Shown in pieces: positions 62,322 to 64,000 of a stretch of 64,000 bases of DNA. The DNA is from JADLHS01 sp964561105 (GTDB lineage: Bacteria > Verrucomicrobiota > Verrucomicrobiia > Limisphaerales > JADLHS01): the NCBI GenBank assembly GCA_964561105.1, contig CAZLOH010000004.1, positions 1 through 64,000 of the forward strand, given 5' to 3'. A model generated the notes under the pieces. It searched no databases. It saw nothing but the letters and a program-made list of their open reading frames with translations, and was not told the DNA's origin. A program made the translations under genes and the position numbers. The stretch's first letter is position 1. Each line of letters opens with the position of its first letter.

Positions 62322-62783
62322 TCAGACGCCGGGCAGATACCGAAAGTCGGTTTGCTTCCCCGCCAGACGCGCGAGTCGGAGTTCGGCGGATTCGGCCAGC
62401 AGTCCGCTCACGGTTTGCAGCAGCGTCGGAAAATCCAGCGGCTTTTCCAGCAACGCGCCCACTCCCGCGCCCAACGCCGTGAAGAACTGATTCGGTCGGG
62501 CGGTGATGATGATCACCGCCAGCAGTGGGTCGGCGGCGGTCAGGCGTTCGAAGGTGTCCCACCCATTCTTCACGGGCATGTTGAGGTCCAGCAGGACCAG
62601 GTCAATGGGATTAACCTCCGCCAAACCCAGCGCCTCCGCGCCGTTCGCGGCGCACAGCACGCGATGACCCTCCGAGGCGAGCACGCGGCCAATCATCTCC
62701 CGCACCGAGGAGTCGTCATCCACCAGCAGCAGAGTTTTCCGCGCGGCGCTGGTGGCGGTCCGGGTATTTCGCACCGGACTCAT
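62322..62783 (-). CDS. single-domain response regulator (second of a pair)
   Basis: The 153-residue receiver domain has the acidic pair (LLVDDDSSVREMIG), the phospho-acceptor Asp in VLLDLNMPVKNGWDTF, and the Thr/Lys landmarks VIIITARPNQFF and ALLEKPLDFP. There is no output domain. It overlaps the previous gene by 4 bp (ATGA). It is probably a phosphorelay or scaffold partner of a sensor kinase nearby. Confidence 0.85.
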   Translation of the reverse strand: MSPVRNTRTATSAARKTLLLVDDDSSVREMIGRVLASEGHRVLCAANGAEALGLAEVNPIDLVLLDLNMPVKNGWDTFERLTAADPLLAVIIITARPNQFFTALGAGVGALLEKPLDFPTLLQTVSGLLAESAELRLARLAGKQTDFRYLPGV

Positions 62784-63346
62784 CGGGTGAAGGTCCGGGT
62801 CGTAGCGCCGCCGGCATCGTGCAAAAGCACCGTTTGGTAATCGGGCGCTGTCAGTCGTCGGACCCGCTCGCTCTCGGTTTCTTCGAGCAACGTCCGGATG
62901 GTGTCCAGCAGCAGGGGCAGGTCGAGCGGTTTTTCCATGAGCGCGTCAATCCCCAACTCGATGGCCTGGCGATGTTGCTCCGGGCGGGCGGTGATGACGA
63001 TGACCGGCACCAGCGGGTCCTTGGCGCAAATCTGGCCAAACACCTCCCAACCATCCTGCTCGGGCATGTTCAGATCGAGCAACACCAGATCGGGCGGCCC
63101 GGCGTGAAACCGCGCCACCGCTTCGCGCCCGGTCTTGGCGTACACTACCTCGTAGTGCTCGGACTCCAGAACCCGGCCCAGCAGTTCGCGCACGCTGCGG
63201 TCGTCGTCGGACAGCAGGATGCTTTTGCGGACGGGCCGGGGGAGCAGCCGCAATCTGGGTTCTGGCCGCGCGGTGGGTCCGTCCGTGAGGAGATGCACGG
63301 TGGGCGCGGGCGGATAAAATGTGAGAATGGCAGTGGATAAGTTCAT
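62780..63346 (-). CDS. single-domain response regulator (first of a pair)
   Basis: 188 residues: a poorly conserved N-terminal extension of about 45 residues, then a receiver domain (ILLSDDDRSVRELLGRVLES, LVLLDLNMPEQDGWEVFG, VIVITARPEQHR, ALMEKPLDLPLLL). It is a clear tandem paralogue of the next gene, sharing the same ITARP and EKPLD spacing. It is divergent from the membrane sensor gene at 63516. Confidence 0.85.
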   Translation of the reverse strand: MNLSTAILTFYPPAPTVHLLTDGPTARPEPRLRLLPRPVRKSILLSDDDRSVRELLGRVLESEHYEVVYAKTGREAVARFHAGPPDLVLLDLNMPEQDGWEVFGQICAKDPLVPVIVITARPEQHRQAIELGIDALMEKPLDLPLLLDTIRTLLEETESERVRRLTAPDYQTVLLHDAGGATTRTFTR

Positions 63347-63515
63347 AGTTGAATGCGGTTTGTTCGCATACGCAGGGTTTAGCTTCGGTCATGCCACGGC
63401 GAGCACGCTTTGTGCAGTGGTGAATTGGCGCATGAATCATTCAATGGTTGCCGCAGGAATGGCGCGACGGGTGGTTACCCGCTATGCTCCCGGGCATAGT
63501 TACTGACCTGCGCGC

Positions 63516-64000
63516 ATGAAATTCGGTGTCACCTTCCGGCTGGTTGCCCTCGCGGCGGGCGTGGGCTTGATGGGCCTGCTCATCGGTCTGATGACATTGA
63601 ACTCGCAGCGCCAGGCGAACGACTTGCGCGGACGCTTGAGCCAGGTGGATTCGGAAAGCTTTCGGATCTCCGACCAGTTCGAGACTTTTTTGCGCGCCTT
63701 AAACGACGCGTTTTATCAATACGGCGACACCAAGCTGCCGACCGACTGGGAACAGTTCCAAAAATCCAGCCAGGAGCTGAACGACTGGATTGATTTGCAT
63801 AAATCCAATCTGACCAGTCAACGCGAACACGCCCTGATGCGCCAGATTGACGTGGCGTACGACGACTACCTGGCCGTGGCCGCCACGTTGCGGGCGCGGC
63901 TGGCGCAACGGACTCTAACCGGACAACGCGTGACCATGGAAGACTACGCCGATCTGCGGAAGCAGTCGCAAAAGCTGTTCAACCTCGGGCAGGAACTGGC
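63516..64000 (+). CDS. membrane sensor protein, probably histidine kinase (partial)
   Basis: The frame runs to the window end. It opens with an N-terminal helix (RLVALAAGVGLMGLLIGLMT) and a periplasmic segment that is mostly helical (DSESFRISDQFETFLRALND, LKSNLTSQREHALM-like stretches), resembling a four-helix-bundle sensor. The kinase domain, if present, is beyond 64000. The link to the two receivers is inferred from the divergent arrangement and the shared spacer 63347-63515. Confidence 0.6.
   Translation, partial: MKFGVTFRLVALAAGVGLMGLLIGLMTLNSQRQANDLRGRLSQVDSESFRISDQFETFLRALNDAFYQYGDTKLPTDWEQFQKSSQELNDWIDLHKSNLTSQREHALMRQIDVAYDDYLAVAATLRARLAQRTLTGQRVTMEDYADLRKQSQKLFNLGQEL

Noticed and set aside
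1..64000. CRISPR arrays, rRNA genes, riboswitches
   Set aside because: No regularly spaced identical repeats with unique spacers, no rRNA landmarks and no recognisable aptamer cores were seen on either strand.

Overview
The window reads as a chromosomal segment of a Verrucomicrobiota bacterium, probably from the Pedosphaera/Limisphaera side of the phylum. This is inferred from family content, not from a search. The pointers are a very large PVC-type c-type cytochrome protein (SGNH head, beta-propeller dehydrogenase, HEAT-like repeats, haem site), a long two-part IspG of the plant/Chlamydia kind, WD40 and Rhs proteins in verrucomicrobial style, many secreted proteins, high GC (clearly lower in the Rhs island), and intergenic spaces crowded with palindromic repeats.

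Left part (1-20 kb). A minus-strand housekeeping cluster reads right to left as uppS, pfkA, cdsA, a four-helix-bundle (S23-type) gene, dxr, rseP and ispG. It joins isoprenoid precursor synthesis, the undecaprenyl carrier, CDP-diacylglycerol synthesis and the site-2 protease. pfkA and the four-helix gene look like guests in the usual uppS-cdsA-dxr-rseP-ispG order. A GtrA-like membrane protein and a small exported protein follow. To the right come a repeat-filled spacer, a possible nucleotidyltransferase toxin-antitoxin pair, purA, and two tandem secreted arylsulfotransferase-like proteins, one ending in a dockerin-like domain.

Middle (20-53 kb). This part holds extracytoplasmic proteins (SGNH hydrolase, kelch/DUF11 protein, GH43/32-like propeller, a 1445-residue zinc metalloprotease, a phospholipase C lipoprotein) and peptide or amino-acid scavenging functions (aminopeptidase P, POT transporter, DUF885, D-aminoacylase-type amidohydrolase, M3 peptidase). 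It also holds phospholipid genes plsY-gpsA, ThrH phosphatase, the PVC cytochrome protein, a TolC-family porin and TsaC/Sua5. A zinc-ribbon gene is split by a -1 frameshift exactly at an A AAA AAG heptamer.

Right part (53-64 kb). Between tsaC and pyrC lies an island bounded by tRNA-Gly(TCC) and a 5'-truncated tyrosine recombinase. It holds two headless Rhs core plus C-terminal-tip cassettes, each followed by small membrane or lipoprotein genes that look like immunity genes, plus a fragment of a REP-associated (Y1/RAYT) transposase. pyrC, two tandem response regulators and the start of a divergent membrane sensor close the window.

The most unusual theme is the palindromic repeats. One family has the classical REP/REPIN layout: a GTAG foot, a GC stem-loop, and two units in inverted orientation. 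A complete copy sits in frame inside ispG and related REP hairpins sit inside the gtrA-like gene, so they are translated as parts of proteins. A RAYT remnant in the same window gives a plausible mobiliser class. Other inverted-repeat families, one with paired base changes that keep the stem, fill the spacers.
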